From NCBI RefSeq assembly GCF_025602895.1, contig NW_026516208.1, positions 434,001 through 498,000 on the forward strand: 64,000 bases of DNA. The letters are read 5' to 3'. Source of the stretch: Polychytrium aggregatum (lineage: Eukaryota; Chytridiomycota; Chytridiomycetes; Polychytriales). Position 1 is the stretch's first letter, and each line of letters opens with the position of its first letter. Both the position numbers and the translations under genes were made by a program. The notes beneath the pieces were generated by a model. That model did no database searches, had not been told where the DNA came from, and saw nothing but the letters and a program-made list of their open reading frames with translations. Below, piece by piece: positions 10,581-20,322 of this stretch.

Positions 10581-10999
10581 TGTGATGACCAGCATCACAA
10601 CGGACCAATGAGATTGTCCCGCATGCTCTCGCCCTCCGCACCAATCATGAGTCCCCACGTGTTTGTTTGCCCCCATGCATGAGCACGCGCCGTTGCCACC
10701 CGCGTCTACTGGTTTCCTGCCTCCCCCACCGCTCGGCACATGTCCCCGGGCTGTGCCAAGCCTCTCTCGCTTGCACACCAGCCACTCTCGCACCCCCTTC
10801 TCGCTTCTCTGTGATGCTCCACCCTTCTCGCCCACTTTTGCCCCTCGACCTTCTCCCGGTCTATAAATAGCCCTGCATGTCTGAGCCTATGTTGAACACC
10901 AGTTCGAACAAAACTTGTTCTTTGGTGTTCGGGGCTAAAAGCTAATAAAGCTCATACCAAGCACTTGGTCTTCGTCCTTGCGCTTGTTCACTCCTCACA
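10581..10999 (+). repeat. Left LTR of element C (419 bp)
   Basis: Runs from TGTGATGACC to CTCCTCACA, with TGTGA/TCACA ends. It contains a TATA box (TATAAATA, 10862-10869) and an AATAAAG poly(A)-type signal near 10944. It appears identical to 16234-16652. Confidence 0.96.
10862..10912 (+). promoter_or_regulatory. LTR promoter and predicted self-primer of element C
   Basis: A consensus TATA box TATAAATA (10862-10869) lies about 30-40 bp before AGTTCGAACAAA (10901-10912). That 12-mer is the exact reverse complement of the site just after the LTR at 11001-11012. If transcription starts near 10895-10901, the mRNA 5' end can anneal to the primer site, the mechanism established for Tf1. The start site is inferred from TATA spacing. 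Confidence 0.65.
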
Positions 11000-11000
11000 C

Positions 11001-11012
11001 TTTGTTCGAACT
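11001..11012 (+). promoter_or_regulatory. Self-priming primer binding site of element C
   Basis: TTTGTTCGAACT begins two bases after the LTR end. It does not start with TGG, so it cannot pair with a tRNA CCA end in the usual register. It pairs perfectly over 12 nt with 10901-10912 of the LTR, close to the predicted mRNA start. Confidence 0.65.
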
Positions 11013-11173
11013 CTCTTCTACTGATACCACCTGCTTGGTATCTTCCGCTCCTAGCCCCGCCCCTTTCCTAGTCCTGTCCGAACCTCAAGCACACTTGTGT
11101 CTGAGCCCTCTTCGCTCTCCTGTTCTTGAACCTCCTCGCTTTTTTTTTTCCCAGTCCCAGTCCCAGTCCCGCC

Positions 11174-12151
11174 ATGGATCCTGCCCTCGTGGACCGCCTC
11201 CGTGCCTTGGAGGCCGAGCTCGCCGAGCTCCGGACAGCTCGCGATGCTCCTGCCGCTGGGTACAGCGTGCAGATGCCGGACCGTTACGACGGTAACCGGC
11301 AAGGGTTCCGGGCATTCGTAAATCAGTGCAAACTGTATATACGAATGCAGCCCCACCGGTTCCCTGCTGACCCGATTAAGGTCGGATTCGTCATTAGTCT
11401 GCTCACTGGACCGGCTCTCCAGTGGGCGACTCCGATGCTTGAGATGGGTGATCCCCGACTCAACTCTTTTGGCGATTTCCTAGAACGCTTTTCCAAAGTG
11501 TTTGACGACCCTGATCGGGCCAGGACTGCCGAGTCAGTGATCACCACACTGTCTCAGGGCAACCGCCCGTGCGCAGTCTATGCATCCGAGTTCCTTCGTA
11601 TTGCCGCCGATACGACTTGGAACGACGGTGCAAAGATCTCGTTCTTCCGACTTGGCTTGTCGGATGATGTCAGAGACGAACTTTCGCGAGTTCGCCCTCT
11701 GCCACGAGATCTGGAGGAGTACATCGAGCTTTGTAACGAGCTCGATGCACGAATCCGCGAGCGCCGTCAAGAGCGCCGAAGCACGCCTGCCCGCTACCGG
11801 TCTTCCCAGTTCGCCTTTGGTTCCGCCTCCGCTGCCGTTCCCGCCATCGCTCCCGCGCCCGTCCTCGCTCCGCCGCACCCCTCCTACATTGTTTCCGAGC
11901 CCATGCAAGTGGACTCTGCCGTCTCTGGACCCCTGACCGCCGAGGAGAAACAACGCCGCCGCCGCTTTGGACTCTGCCTGTACTGTGGCAAGAAGGGCCA
12001 CTTGGTACGAAACTGCCCCGTCAAGTTTGGATCTACCAGAGCTACCGGACCGCCCCCTGGACCTCCCGGCCCGAGGATCATCCGCACCATCGTTTACGAG
12101 GATGGAGAAGTGCAAGACTTCAGTTCGGGAAACGACCAGGCCCGGTTCTAA
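11174..12151 (+). CDS. gag: Gag polyprotein of element C
   Basis: A 325-residue capsid/nucleocapsid protein. The ATG at 11174 follows the 5' leader and opens with a coiled-coil-like heptad stretch (LVDRLRALEAELAELRTA). A retrotransposon gag domain covers about residues 40-200 (FVNQCKLYIRM, ALQWATPML, FLRIAADTTW), and a zinc knuckle CLYCGKKGHLVRNC lies near residue 272. Upstream in-frame codons to 11126 have only a TTG, so 11174 is the preferred start. The stop at 12149-12151 lies just beyond the frameshift heptamer at 12127-12133. Confidence 0.92.
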   Translation: MDPALVDRLRALEAELAELRTARDAPAAGYSVQMPDRYDGNRQGFRAFVNQCKLYIRMQPHRFPADPIKVGFVISLLTGPALQWATPMLEMGDPRLNSFGDFLERFSKVFDDPDRARTAESVITTLSQGNRPCAVYASEFLRIAADTTWNDGAKISFFRLGLSDDVRDELSRVRPLPRDLEEYIELCNELDARIRERRQERRSTPARYRSSQFAFGSASAAVPAIAPAPVLAPPHPSYIVSEPMQVDSAVSGPLTAEEKQRRRRFGLCLYCGKKGHLVRNCPVKFGSTRATGPPPGPPGPRIIRTIVYEDGEVQDFSSGNDQARF

Positions 12152-12169
12152 GTGAAGGCCTTGAACCGG
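12127..12169 (+). promoter_or_regulatory. -1 ribosomal frameshift signal, gag to pol of element C
   Basis: G GGA AAC (12127-12133) is in register with gag codons. After 8 nt comes a hairpin: CCGGTTC (12142-12148) pairs with GAACCGG (12163-12169). An inner AAG/CTT extends it past one bulged T, leaving a 7-nt loop. The gag stop TAA is in the hairpin. The pol frame (-1) is open from upstream of the heptamer through 16233. Confidence 0.85.
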
Positions 12170-15100
12170 AGCCGTGCCCACCGCCTTCCGAAAGTGAAGA
12201 CATTGGTAAGGTGCCTTTGGTAAGTACTGGGGAAGCAGTGATGTGCGGACAGCTTCGCCTTGCCTCTGGACCGGCGGACACTCTCAGCTCTGGCATAGTA
12301 CCCGTGGCACCTCTGGTGTCACTGGGAACTGCACCTCATCCACAGGTGCAAATACCTGAGCTGTCCTGCCAACCCTCGGCAAAGTTAACTGTCTGTGCTA
12401 GCCGCAACCCTGGTGCCGAAGCTGGTACCGAACCAAAGTCTTGTGTTTCGTCTGTTCGTCGTTGCTCGTTGGTTGTTCCCGTCGCTGTTCGTCTTCCTTC
12501 TGGTGATTCTCTGTCGTGCGAAGGACTTGTCGATTCTGGTGCCTCTGGCAACTTTATCGACGAGGACTTTGTTGCTCGACACTCTGTCCCCACCTGCTCC
12601 AAGGCTTCGCCCTTGGCAGTGGAAGGCGTGGATGGTAAGCCGCTGTCGTCTGGCCCCATCCTCCGCGAGACTGCTCCACTCGAGGTGATTCTCGGGGACG
12701 TCTCGCAACGCCTTCGGTTCGATGTGATCAGGTCTCCACATCAACCACTTATCCTTGGCTTTCCTTGGTTGCGCACCGCCGAGCCCAAGATTGTCTGGTC
12801 TCGCGGTCTTCTTTGTCTCCCTCCTTCTGTTGATTCCGACCCCTCTCCATGCACCTCTTCCCTTTCGTCTTGTAAAATTCCTTCCAATGTCACTCCCCTT
12901 CTTGATGATTCCACTCCTTTGATTGATCTAAGCTCCTCTCCTACGCTCCCACCTTCGTCTTCCCCTTCTTGTCTTGTTCCTCCCGAACCCCTTCGCTCTT
13001 CCCAAACCCCTTCTCCTGCTGTCAGTTCTCTTTCCCTCCTTGATGTACCTCCTCCTGTTGTTTGTTCTTCGGACATTGTTCAGAATAAAGTAACCGTCGA
13101 ACATTATTCTGACCTTGTCCACGCCCCTCCTCTCAGCTCGGACGCTCCTCTCCGCGTCTGCAGCATTGATTACCGCTCGATGCGCGAGTCTCTGGATGCA
13201 TGCAGGCATGGAACGCAACCCCTGACCATCTTTCAGGTCCATGTCCTGCCCACTGACGAGCCGAGCACTGCGACTGTCGAAGTGCCTGCGGAGTACAAGG
13301 ACTTCCTGTCTGTTTTCTCTAAACAGGAAGCTGACTCCTTGCCTCCGCATCGCCCTTACGACTGCCCCATTGACTTGGAGCCGGGCAAGTCGCCAAAGTT
13401 CGGGCCTCTGTACTCACTGTCCGAGCCCGAACTTCACGCTCTGCGTGACTATCTCGACGAGAATCTTGCCAAGGGATTCGTTCGTCCTTCGTCGTCCCCA
13501 GCAGGCTCGCCAATCCTCTTCGTCAAGAAGAAGGACGGCTCACTTCGTCTTTGCGTTGACTACCGCGCACTGAACGGTATCACGGTAAAGAACCGTTACC
13601 CTTTACCGCTGATCGGCGAGCTGCTGGACCGACTTCGAGGCGCGAAGGTGTTCACTAAGCTGGACCTTCGTGGAGCCTACAATCTGCTGCGCATCCGCTC
13701 CGGGGACGAGTGGAAGACAGCTTTCCGTACTCGATATGGGCACTTCGAGTACTTGGTGATGCCCTTTGGGCTCACCAACGCGCCAGCGACGTTCCAGCAC
13801 TTCATCAACGACGTCCTGCGCACCGAGTTGGACCAGTTCGCAATTGCGTATCTTGACGATATCTTGATCTACAGTGCTGACCCGTCGCAGCATGTAGAGC
13901 ACGTCAAGCAGGTCCTCTCGAAGCTCCGAGCTGCAAAGCTGTATTGCAAGCTGGAGAAGTGCGAGTTCTCCAAAACCTCGGTCTCGTTCCTTGGTTTCAT
14001 GGTCTCGCCCGAGGGCATCGGTATGGAGCGATCCAAGCTCTCTGCGATCTTGGATTGGCCCATACCGCGCAACATCTCGGATCTTCGATCCTTTGTCGGG
14101 TTTGCGAACTTCTATCGACGCTTCATCGATGGATACGCAAAGATCGCGGGGCCCATGACTCGGCTCTTCCGGAAGACGCATGGCTTCCAGTGGTCCCGCG
14201 AAGCCGATAAAGCATTCAGATCCTTGAAGGATGCCTTCGTTTCGGAGCCCGTTCTGGTGCATCCGGACCCATCCAAGCCGTTCGTCGTAGAGTCAGATGC
14301 GTCGGACTTTGCGCTTGGATGCGTGCTCTCCCAGCGGGGTGCTGATGATCGCCTTCATCCTTGCTCGTTCCATTCGCGGACACTCTCGAATGCTGAACGT
14401 AACTACAGCATATACGAGAAAGAGCTGTTGGCGATCAAGGAGGCTTTCGAGGCGTGGCGACACTACCTCGAAGGCGCCCAGCATCCCGTTGCCGTTCTGA
14501 CCGACCACAAGAACTTGGAGTACCTGGCGACGGCTCGCATCCTAAACCAGCGCCATGCACGGTGGTCCCAGTTCTTGTCTCGGTTCGACATCCGCATCCA
14601 GTACCGTCCTGGTGCGAGGAACGGCAAGGCCGATGCCCTGTCTCGTCGCTCGGACTACATCCCTTCGTCGGCCTCCGTGTCGAGGGATCCGCCTCTGCTT
14701 CTCGATCCTGCCGCGGTGATACGCGTGCTCCGAAGCAGAGACGCCCGCTCTTCGGTTGCAAGTCGCAGTGACCCTGTGGACTTGCTGCAGCTCATAGCCG
14801 AAGAGCAGGCTCGGGATCCCGGTCTAGACAAATACCGTCGTGACCCGAAGTTCGTCTGGAATGGCCAGTACCTCACCTTCCAGAACAGGATTGTGGTCCC
14901 AGAGTCGTGCCGAGTTCCGGCGCTCAAGTCGTGCCATGACCCAGTCGCTGTGGGTCATCCAGGCATCCGACGGACTCTGGCTCTGGTATCGCGACAGTTT
15001 TGGTGGCAAACCTATCGGAAAGATGTCAAAGAGTACGTCTCGACGTGCGACACCTGTGCACGCTCGAAAGCTCCGCGACACAAGCCGTTTGGGTTCCTGT

Positions 15101-16233
15101 TGCCACTCCAGACAGCCGATCGACCCTGGGGGACACTGACCATGGACTTTATCACTGATCTGCCAAAGTCCAAGGGTCACACCTGCATCTTTGTGGTGGT
15201 ATGCAGCCTCACAAAGATGGCACACTTTATGTCCTGGCGTTCACTGCCGTCGGCGGAGGAGACTGCGTCACTGTTCCTCGACAATGTCTTTCGTCTCCAT
15301 GGCCTCCCCGACACAGTGGTTTCAGACCGAGGAAGTCAGTTCACCTCTCGGTTCTGGAAGGCACTCTGCACGCAGCTCGGGATCCAAACCAGTCTGTCCA
15401 CGGCCTTCCATCCCCAGACCGATGGACAGACTGAGAGGGTCAACCAGGTCATCAACCAATACCTGCGCTGTTACACGTCGTATCAGCAAGATGACTGGGC
15501 CGAGCTGCTGCCGTTGGCCGAGTTCTCTTACAATAACCTCGAGAACTCGTCAACACATGCCTCGCCATTCTTGGCAACCTATGGGTTCCACCCAAGGTTC
15601 GAAGTCCCCGTTATCGCTGGCGGCCCTGATGTTCCCTCTGCCACGGAGAGGGTTGAACATCTCCAGCGGAACCTGGCACTGTTGAAGGAGAATCTTGAGA
15701 AGGCAAAGTCTGACTACAAGCACTTCTCAGATCTCCGGAGGTCCCAGGCTCCCGACTTGCGTCCGGGCGATCAAGTCTGGGTGCTGACTCGTAACATCAG
15801 CACCACTCGCCCAAGCAAGAAGCTGGATTACCAGAGGATTGGACCATTCACCATCCTCGAGGCCGTCGGGACATTGGCTTTCCGCCTGGACTTGCCAAAG
15901 GACATAAAGGTGCACCCGGTGTTCCATGTGTCTCTTCTTGAGCCCTACAAGAAGAACTCGCTTCCGGGTCGGGTGCAAGCGCCGCCCCCTGCGGTGGTCA
16001 TCGATGGGAACTTGGAGTGGGAGGTCGAAGAGATCTTAGACTCCAAGTTCGTGCGCGGAAAGCTGCACTATCTCATCGATTGGAAAGGCTACCCGGTCAC
16101 CGATCGAAGTTGGGAGCCCGCCGACATTGTCTTTGCCCCAACGGTGGCCGCGGAGTACCACCGACGCTACCCAGACAAGCCTGGCCCCAGGAGAACTCAA
16201 GATGGAACACGCCGTAGTTTGAGGAGGAGATAG
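12133..16233 (+). CDS. pol: Pol polyprotein of element C (PR-RT-RH-IN-chromodomain)
   Basis: About 1366 residues after the frameshift; the first in-frame Met is at 12211. An N-terminal low-complexity Ser/Pro region surrounds the protease motif LVDSGASGNFID (Asp codon 12532). Reverse transcriptase shows [26 protein letters not shown] and YLDD at 13849. RNase H starts VVESDASDFALGCVL. The integrase zinc region ends CDTCARSK, and the core has TMDFITDLP, VVSDRGSQF and HPQTDGQTERVNQ. The chromodomain is WEVEEILDSKF through YLIDWKGYPVTDRSW. The stop TAG abuts the right LTR, so the polypurine stretch GAGGAGGAGA lies in the last codons. No lesions were seen. Confidence 0.95.
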   Translation, partial: RPGPVLSEGLEPEPCPPPSESEDIGKVPLVSTGEAVMCGQLRLASGPADTLSSGIVPVAPLVSLGTAPHPQVQIPELSCQPSAKLTVCASRNPGAEAGTEPKSCVSSVRRCSLVVPVAVRLPSGDSLSCEGLVDSGASGNFIDEDFVARHSVPTCSKASPLAVEGVDGKPLSSGPILRETAPLEVILGDVSQRLRFDVIRSPHQPLILGFPWLRTAEPKIVWSRGLLCLPPSVDSDPSPCTSSLSSCKIPSNVTPLLDDSTPLIDLSSSPTLPPSSSPSCLVPPEPLRSSQTPSPAVSSLSLLDVPPPVVCSSDIVQNKVTVEHYSDLVHAPPLSSDAPLRVCSIDYRSMRESLDACRHGTQPLTIFQVHVLPTDEPSTATVEVPAEYKDFLSVFSKQEADSLPPHRPYDCPIDLEPGKSPKFGPLYSLSEPELHALRDYLDENLAKGFVRPSSSPAGSPILFVKKKDGSLRLCVDYRALNGITVKNRYPLPLIGELLDRLRGAKVFTKLDLRGAYNLLRIRSGDEWKTAFRTRYGHFEYLVMPFGLTNAPATFQHFINDVLRTELDQFAIAYLDDILIYSADPSQHVEHVKQVLSKLRAAKLYCKLEKCEFSKTSVSFLGFMVSPEGIGMERSKLSAILDWPIPRNISDLRSFVGFANFYRRFIDGYAKIAGPMTRLFRKTHGFQWSREADKAFRSLKDAFVSEPVLVHPDPSKPFVVESDASDFALGCVLSQRGADDRLHPCSFHSRTLSNAERNYSIYEKELLAIKEAFEAWRHYLEGAQHPVAVLTDHKNLEYLATARILNQRHARWSQFLSRFDIRIQYRPGARNGKADALSRRSDYIPSSASVSRDPPLLLDPAAVIRVLRSRDARSSVASRSDPVDLLQLIAEEQARDPGLDKYRRDPKFVWNGQYLTFQNRIVVPESCRVPALKSCHDPVAVGHPGIRRTLALVSRQFWWQTYRKDVKEYVSTCDTCARSKAPRHKPFGFLLPLQTADRPWGTLTMDFITDLPKSKGHTCIFVVVCSLTKMAHFMSWRSLPSAEETASLFLDNVFRLHGLPDTVVSDRGSQFTSRFWKALCTQLGIQTSLSTAFHPQTDGQTERVNQVINQYLRCYTSYQQDDWAELLPLAEFSYNNLENSSTHASPFLATYGFHPRFEVPVIAGGPDVPSATERVEHLQRNLALLKENLEKAKSDYKHFSDLRRSQAPDLRPGDQVWVLTRNISTTRPSKKLDYQRIGPFTILEAVGTLAFRLDLPKDIKVHPVFHVSLLEPYKKNSLPGRVQAPPPAVVIDGNLEWEVEEILDSKFVRGKLHYLIDWKGYPVTDRSWEPADIVFAPTVAAEYHRRYPDKPGPRRTQDGTRRSLRRR

Positions 16234-16652
16234 TGTGATGACCAGCATCACAACGGACCAATGAGATTGTCCCGCATGCTCTCGCCCTCCGCACCAATCA
16301 TGAGTCCCCACGTGTTTGTTTGCCCCCATGCATGAGCACGCGCCGTTGCCACCCGCGTCTACTGGTTTCCTGCCTCCCCCACCGCTCGGCACATGTCCCC
16401 GGGCTGTGCCAAGCCTCTCTCGCTTGCACACCAGCCACTCTCGCACCCCCTTCTCGCTTCTCTGTGATGCTCCACCCTTCTCGCCCACTTTTGCCCCTCG
16501 ACCTTCTCCCGGTCTATAAATAGCCCTGCATGTCTGAGCCTATGTTGAACACCAGTTCGAACAAAACTTGTTCTTTGGTGTTCGGGGCTAAAAGCTAATA
16601 AAGCTCATACCAAGCACTTGGTCTTCGTCCTTGCGCTTGTTCACTCCTCACA
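16234..16652 (+). repeat. Right LTR of element C (419 bp)
   Basis: Reads the same as 10581-10999, preceded by a purine run inside the pol C-terminus and followed by the target duplication GTCAG. Confidence 0.96.
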
Positions 16653-16657
16653 GTCAG

Positions 16658-18965
16658 GCACCACATTGAGTTTGCCTTTCTGGTATACAACCTCGTAGTT
16701 GTACTCGGCGAGGAACTCCATCCATCGCGCTTGGCGTCGGCTCAGGTTCTTCTTGGTGTCGAGGTAACGCAGTGACTGGTGGTCCGTCACAATCTTGAAG
16801 GGCTTGGCGGTACCGTGGAGGTACACTCGGAACTTCTGCAGCGCGTAGATGATCGCAAGCTGCTCCTTCTCGTGCACGGGATAGTTGATCTCGTGTTGGG
16901 ACAGTTTGCGCGACTCGAAGGCAACGGGCCTTCCCTCCTGCATCAAAACAGCTCCCACCGCAAAGTCGGAGGCGTCGGTGTGCACGGAGACATCCGTGTT
17001 CGGGTCGAACACAGCGAGGACAGGAGCGTTCGTCAAGGCGTGCTTGAGGGTCTCGAACGCTTGGCGTTGTGGGTGGTCCCACACGAAGGGGCACTCTTTG
17101 CGGAGTAGGTCTGTGAGTGGACCGGCAGTGCGCGCCAGATCGGGGATGAATCGGCGGTAGTAGTTGACGAGACCGAGAAACGACTGCACGTCAGAGACGC
17201 ATGCGAGCGGCGGCCACTCGACCACAGACTTGACCTTGGCGGGGTCGACTTCGATTCCTCTTCCTGAGACAACGTGTCCCAGGAACGGGACTTGATTCTT
17301 GAAGAACTCACACTTGGACAGTTTGGCATACAACTTGTGCTCGCGTAGCTTGGCCAGCACGCGGGCGACATGACCTTCATGGGTCGCTTCATCCTTGCTG
17401 TACACAAGGATATCATCCAGGTACACGATGACAGAGTTGTCGAGCTCTTGGCGGAACACATCGTTCATCAGCTGCATGAACGTGGCAGGTGCGTTCGTCA
17501 ATCCGAACGGCAGCACTAGGAACTCGTACAGTCCGTAGCGAGTCCTGAAGGCGGTCTTGTGGACATCATCCTCGTGGATGCGGATCTGATGGTAGCCTGA
17601 GCGGAGGTCTATCTTGCTAAAGACCTTTGCTCCACTCAGACGATCCATCAACTCGTCGATCCTGGGCAACGGGTAGGTGTTCTTGATGGTCTGTTTGTTT
17701 AGTGCGCGATAGTCGACGCACATCCTGAGATCACCTTCTTTCTTCTTGACAAAGAGCACTGGTGCACCATACGGTGACTGGCTCGGGCGGATGAACCCAT
17801 GGGCGAGGAGGTCATCCAACTGGCGCTTGAGTTCGTCCATCTCCGTCAGCGACAGTTGGTACGTCGGTCTTGACGGAGGCGACGAGCCTGGTTCGATGTC
17901 GATGCGATGATCGACGGTGCGTTGGGGTGGCAGGCATTGTGGCAACTGGTCGGGGAATACGTCCTTGTACTCGTCGAGCAGCTTGGTCACCACAGGCGGG
18001 GGACCGGGACCGGCTTGGTCGGTGTCGTCGACCTCACGCACGACACAGAGGAACGACGTGTCCTTCTTGATCAGCCTCTTGAATTGCATGGCTGAGAGGA
18101 GAGGTGGCATGTTGGGTGAGGCCATGCCCTGCAGGACAATGTCAGGGCCAACACGGACAGTGCGGCCTTTCCAGTCGACGACTGGAGTCGGCTCGGCACG
18201 AGCAAGCCAGCTCATGCCGAGGATGGCATCGAACTTGGTGTCGATCACTTGGAACAACAGGACAGGATGGTACTTGGGATGGAGGGCCACTCGCAGGACC
18301 ACTTGGTGTGTGCACTGCTGCACACGATCGTCTGCAAGCGCCACACTCATCGGCGACTTCTTCTTGGTTGCATGTATGTTGAGCTCCTGGAGCAAGCGTC
18401 TGCTGACAAAGTTGCAGCTTGCTCCAGAGTCCACCATCATTCGGACGGTGTGACCTTGGACGGTGGCAGGGAGGTACAGCAGGGACTCTTCATGGTCCTC
18501 CTGCACAGCCTCCTGCACCATGACTTGACTTGGGGGAACGGGCGACACTTGGTCTTGGTTGGCTTCATCACGGCCACTCGGACATTTTGGATAGGGTTCG
18601 GCCATTGCGGGGGCCTGCGGCGTCAGCACGCCATTGCACACGACGTCCACGGCTTGCGGACACATGTCGGAAGCATCCGACACACACGACTTGACAGGGG
18701 TGAGGGCACAGGCGGTCCTGTCCCTCAAGGGTTCTTGATTTTCTTTTTTGTTTTGGTTTTCAATTTTGGTTTTCTCTTCACGTTCGTGGAGAGGCAGGCG
18801 GCTTGCGCCACCATGCACCTCTCGCACGACGCACAACACTTGGTTTGTTTCTCCTTCGGGGGAGGGGGCGAGGTGAACTTCCTCTGGAGACGCGTGGACT
18901 GCATTGAGCAATCCACGGCGTTGGTCTCCTACTAGGGCTCCAGAGCCACCTAGTAGGGTCGGCCG
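16658..18965 (-). pseudogene. pol: Pol of B2, N-terminal part (protease, RT, RNase H)
   Basis: First part of B2 pol, entered by -1 frameshift at 18965-18971; the listed frame opens at a GTG at 18986. It contains the protease [13 protein letters not shown], reverse transcriptase with [28 protein letters not shown] and [13 protein letters not shown], and RNase H with [12 protein letters not shown]. It is cut after NVVPD by element C. The other part resumes at 10580. Apart from this cut the frame is clean and reads the same as B1. Confidence 0.92.
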
Positions 18966-18971
18966 TTTCCC
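18928..18971 (-). promoter_or_regulatory. -1 ribosomal frameshift signal, gag to pol of B2
   Basis: On the minus strand the heptamer G GGA AAC (18971-18965) is in register with gag codons TCG GGA AAC. Seven nt later a perfect 9-bp inverted repeat CCTACTAGG/CCTAGTAGG (18957-18949 with 18936-18928) encloses a smaller GGCT/AGCC stem. The gag stop TAG is in the first arm. The same signal is present in B1 (8146-8189) and in the gag-only copy (20301-20344). Confidence 0.85.
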
Positions 18972-19771
18972 GACTTCATGGGGCACTCCTTGGCCTGGTG
19001 TCCCGGTCGGTGACAGAAGAAGCAGGAACCATGGCGGAGGTCCTCCTGCTTCTGTCTGTCCTTGGGGGAGACAGTGGCAGCTTGCTGGAACCGGGAGCGG
19101 GGAGGGCCACGAGCCTCCATGGCGTTGACGTCAACGTCCATGGGCTCAGGCATGGGTCTTGCGGGCGGGGCCGGGCGAGGCGGACGGGCTGGGACGTGAT
19201 GAGACCGATGGCCGCCTGCCAGCTGCGGGTAGAACTGGCGGCCATGGTACTGGACGTTGTCGAGGTTCTCGGCAACGTCCATCATCACGTCCAGGGACTT
19301 GCGGGCATCAGGGTTGCTGGCGATGTACTCTCTGATCTTGGGCTTGAGGCCCTTCTGGAAGAGGTACATCGCATCAGCAGAGCCCAGCTCCTCAATCTGG
19401 GAGGAGAGGTCTTCAAACTCCTCGATGTAGCGGGTCACAGAACCACGCTGCACGAGAGAGTATAGCTTGTCACGGGCAATGAGTTCAGCATTGGGGCTGC
19501 CGAAGCGGCGACGGAGGCGGTCCTTGAAGTCGTCAAACACACCTTCGCTCTGCTCGTCGAACCCTTGGCGGCGGTACCAACGGTACGCCTGGTCCTTTAA
19601 GCAGAGCTTGGCGGCGACGATGTGGTGGGTGGGGGCGACTTGGGCAGCATCGAGGTAGTCCTCGAGTTGCTGCAGCCAGTCCTCCACCGAGGAGGAGCGG
19701 CTCTTCCCAGTAAACACTGGGGCACGGAAGGTCTTGAGGAAGGCTTCCGGAAGTGGGCGGGGGTTGCTCAT
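18950..19771 (-). CDS. gag: Gag polyprotein of B2
   Basis: A 273-residue gag starting [11 protein letters not shown]. It has a retrotransposon gag domain ([53 protein letters not shown]), a Pro/Arg-rich linker and a zinc knuckle [14 protein letters not shown] close to the C-terminus. The leader from the PBS to the ATG is about 110 nt. It overlaps pol by 37 nt in the -1 frame. Confidence 0.93.
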   Translation of the reverse strand: MSNPRPLPEAFLKTFRAPVFTGKSRSSSVEDWLQQLEDYLDAAQVAPTHHIVAAKLCLKDQAYRWYRRQGFDEQSEGVFDDFKDRLRRRFGSPNAELIARDKLYSLVQRGSVTRYIEEFEDLSSQIEELGSADAMYLFQKGLKPKIREYIASNPDARKSLDVMMDVAENLDNVQYHGRQFYPQLAGGHRSHHVPARPPRPAPPARPMPEPMDVDVNAMEARGPPRSRFQQAATVSPKDRQKQEDLRHGSCFFCHRPGHQAKECPMKSGNGRPY

Positions 19772-19881
19772 GGCAGGGGCAGGCTCCAGGGACAGAGAGG
19801 AGAGTCGGTCGGCAAGAGAGGCGGGATCCAGCTTGAGGATCTAGAAAGAGGACAAACAGGACGAAAACAAGACGAGGATTT

Positions 19882-19893
19882 CCGATGCTACCA
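19882..19893 (-). promoter_or_regulatory. Primer binding site of B2
   Basis: CCGATGCTACCA on the plus strand, i.e. TGGTAGCATCGG on the element strand, directly inside the 5' LTR. Identical to the element A site; repeated at 21255-21266 in the gag-only copy. Confidence 0.8.
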
Positions 19894-20202
19894 TGTAACG
19901 TCCACTACTGGGACGTTGGGGCAAGACGGGGAGGGAGGGGGTACAAGACAAGACAGGACGGGGCAGAACAGGGCGGTGCTAGGCTACTCTAGCGGACGGG
20001 TGAGCTCGGGGAGCACTTACGTTTATTCACGATAAAACCGAACTCCAGACAAACGGGGGGAACGGGGGCAACCCGCAGGTATACCCTGCGGTGGCCTGCC
20101 TGCGGTGCGTGAAAACGCAAAGCGCAGCACAGGTCACGACCCACTGCGCCGCGCAGTACGCGCAGTACGCGCAGCACAGCGTCGGAGATACCATCTCCTA
20201 CA
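19894..20202 (-). repeat. Family B LTR (309 bp), 5' LTR of B2
   Basis: Runs from TGTAACGTCC to CTCCTACA and appears identical to the other two family B LTRs. It also forms the left border of the gag-only unit 20203-21575. Confidence 0.93.
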
Positions 20203-20322
20203 CGCACAACACTTGGTTTGTTTCTCCTTCGGGGGAGGGGGCGAGGTGAACTTCCTCTGGAGACGCGTGGACTGCATTGAGCAATCCACGGCGTTGGTCT
20301 CCTACTAGGGCTCCAGAGCCAC

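Larger units (their letters stand above)
10581..16652 (+). mobile_element. Ty3/gypsy chromovirus family C, intact, nested in B2 pol
   Basis: A 6072-bp element with two 419-bp LTRs that read the same, gag, frameshift, full pol and chromodomain. The insertion site is unambiguous. GTCAG is duplicated at 10576-10580 and 16653-16657, and the uninterrupted B1 copy has it once (near 5871). The element lacks a tRNA-type primer site and carries a self-complementary site, as in Tf1-type elements. All ORFs are open, making it the best candidate for an autonomous active LTR element here. Confidence 0.96.
8659..20202 (-). mobile_element. Ty3/gypsy family B copy B2, split by element C
   Basis: Complete minus-strand chromovirus: 5' LTR 19894-20202, PBS 19882-19893, gag 19771-18950, -1 frameshift, pol 18965-16658 continuing 10580-8977, 3' LTR 8659-8967. 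Without the 6.08-kb insertion of element C and its duplicated target the element would be about 5.47 kb. Its outer flanks do not show a 5-bp duplication. Instead family B gag/linker sequence is present on both sides (8048-8658 and 20203-20813 overlap by about 611 bp), which points to recombination and not to a simple insertion. Confidence 0.92.
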
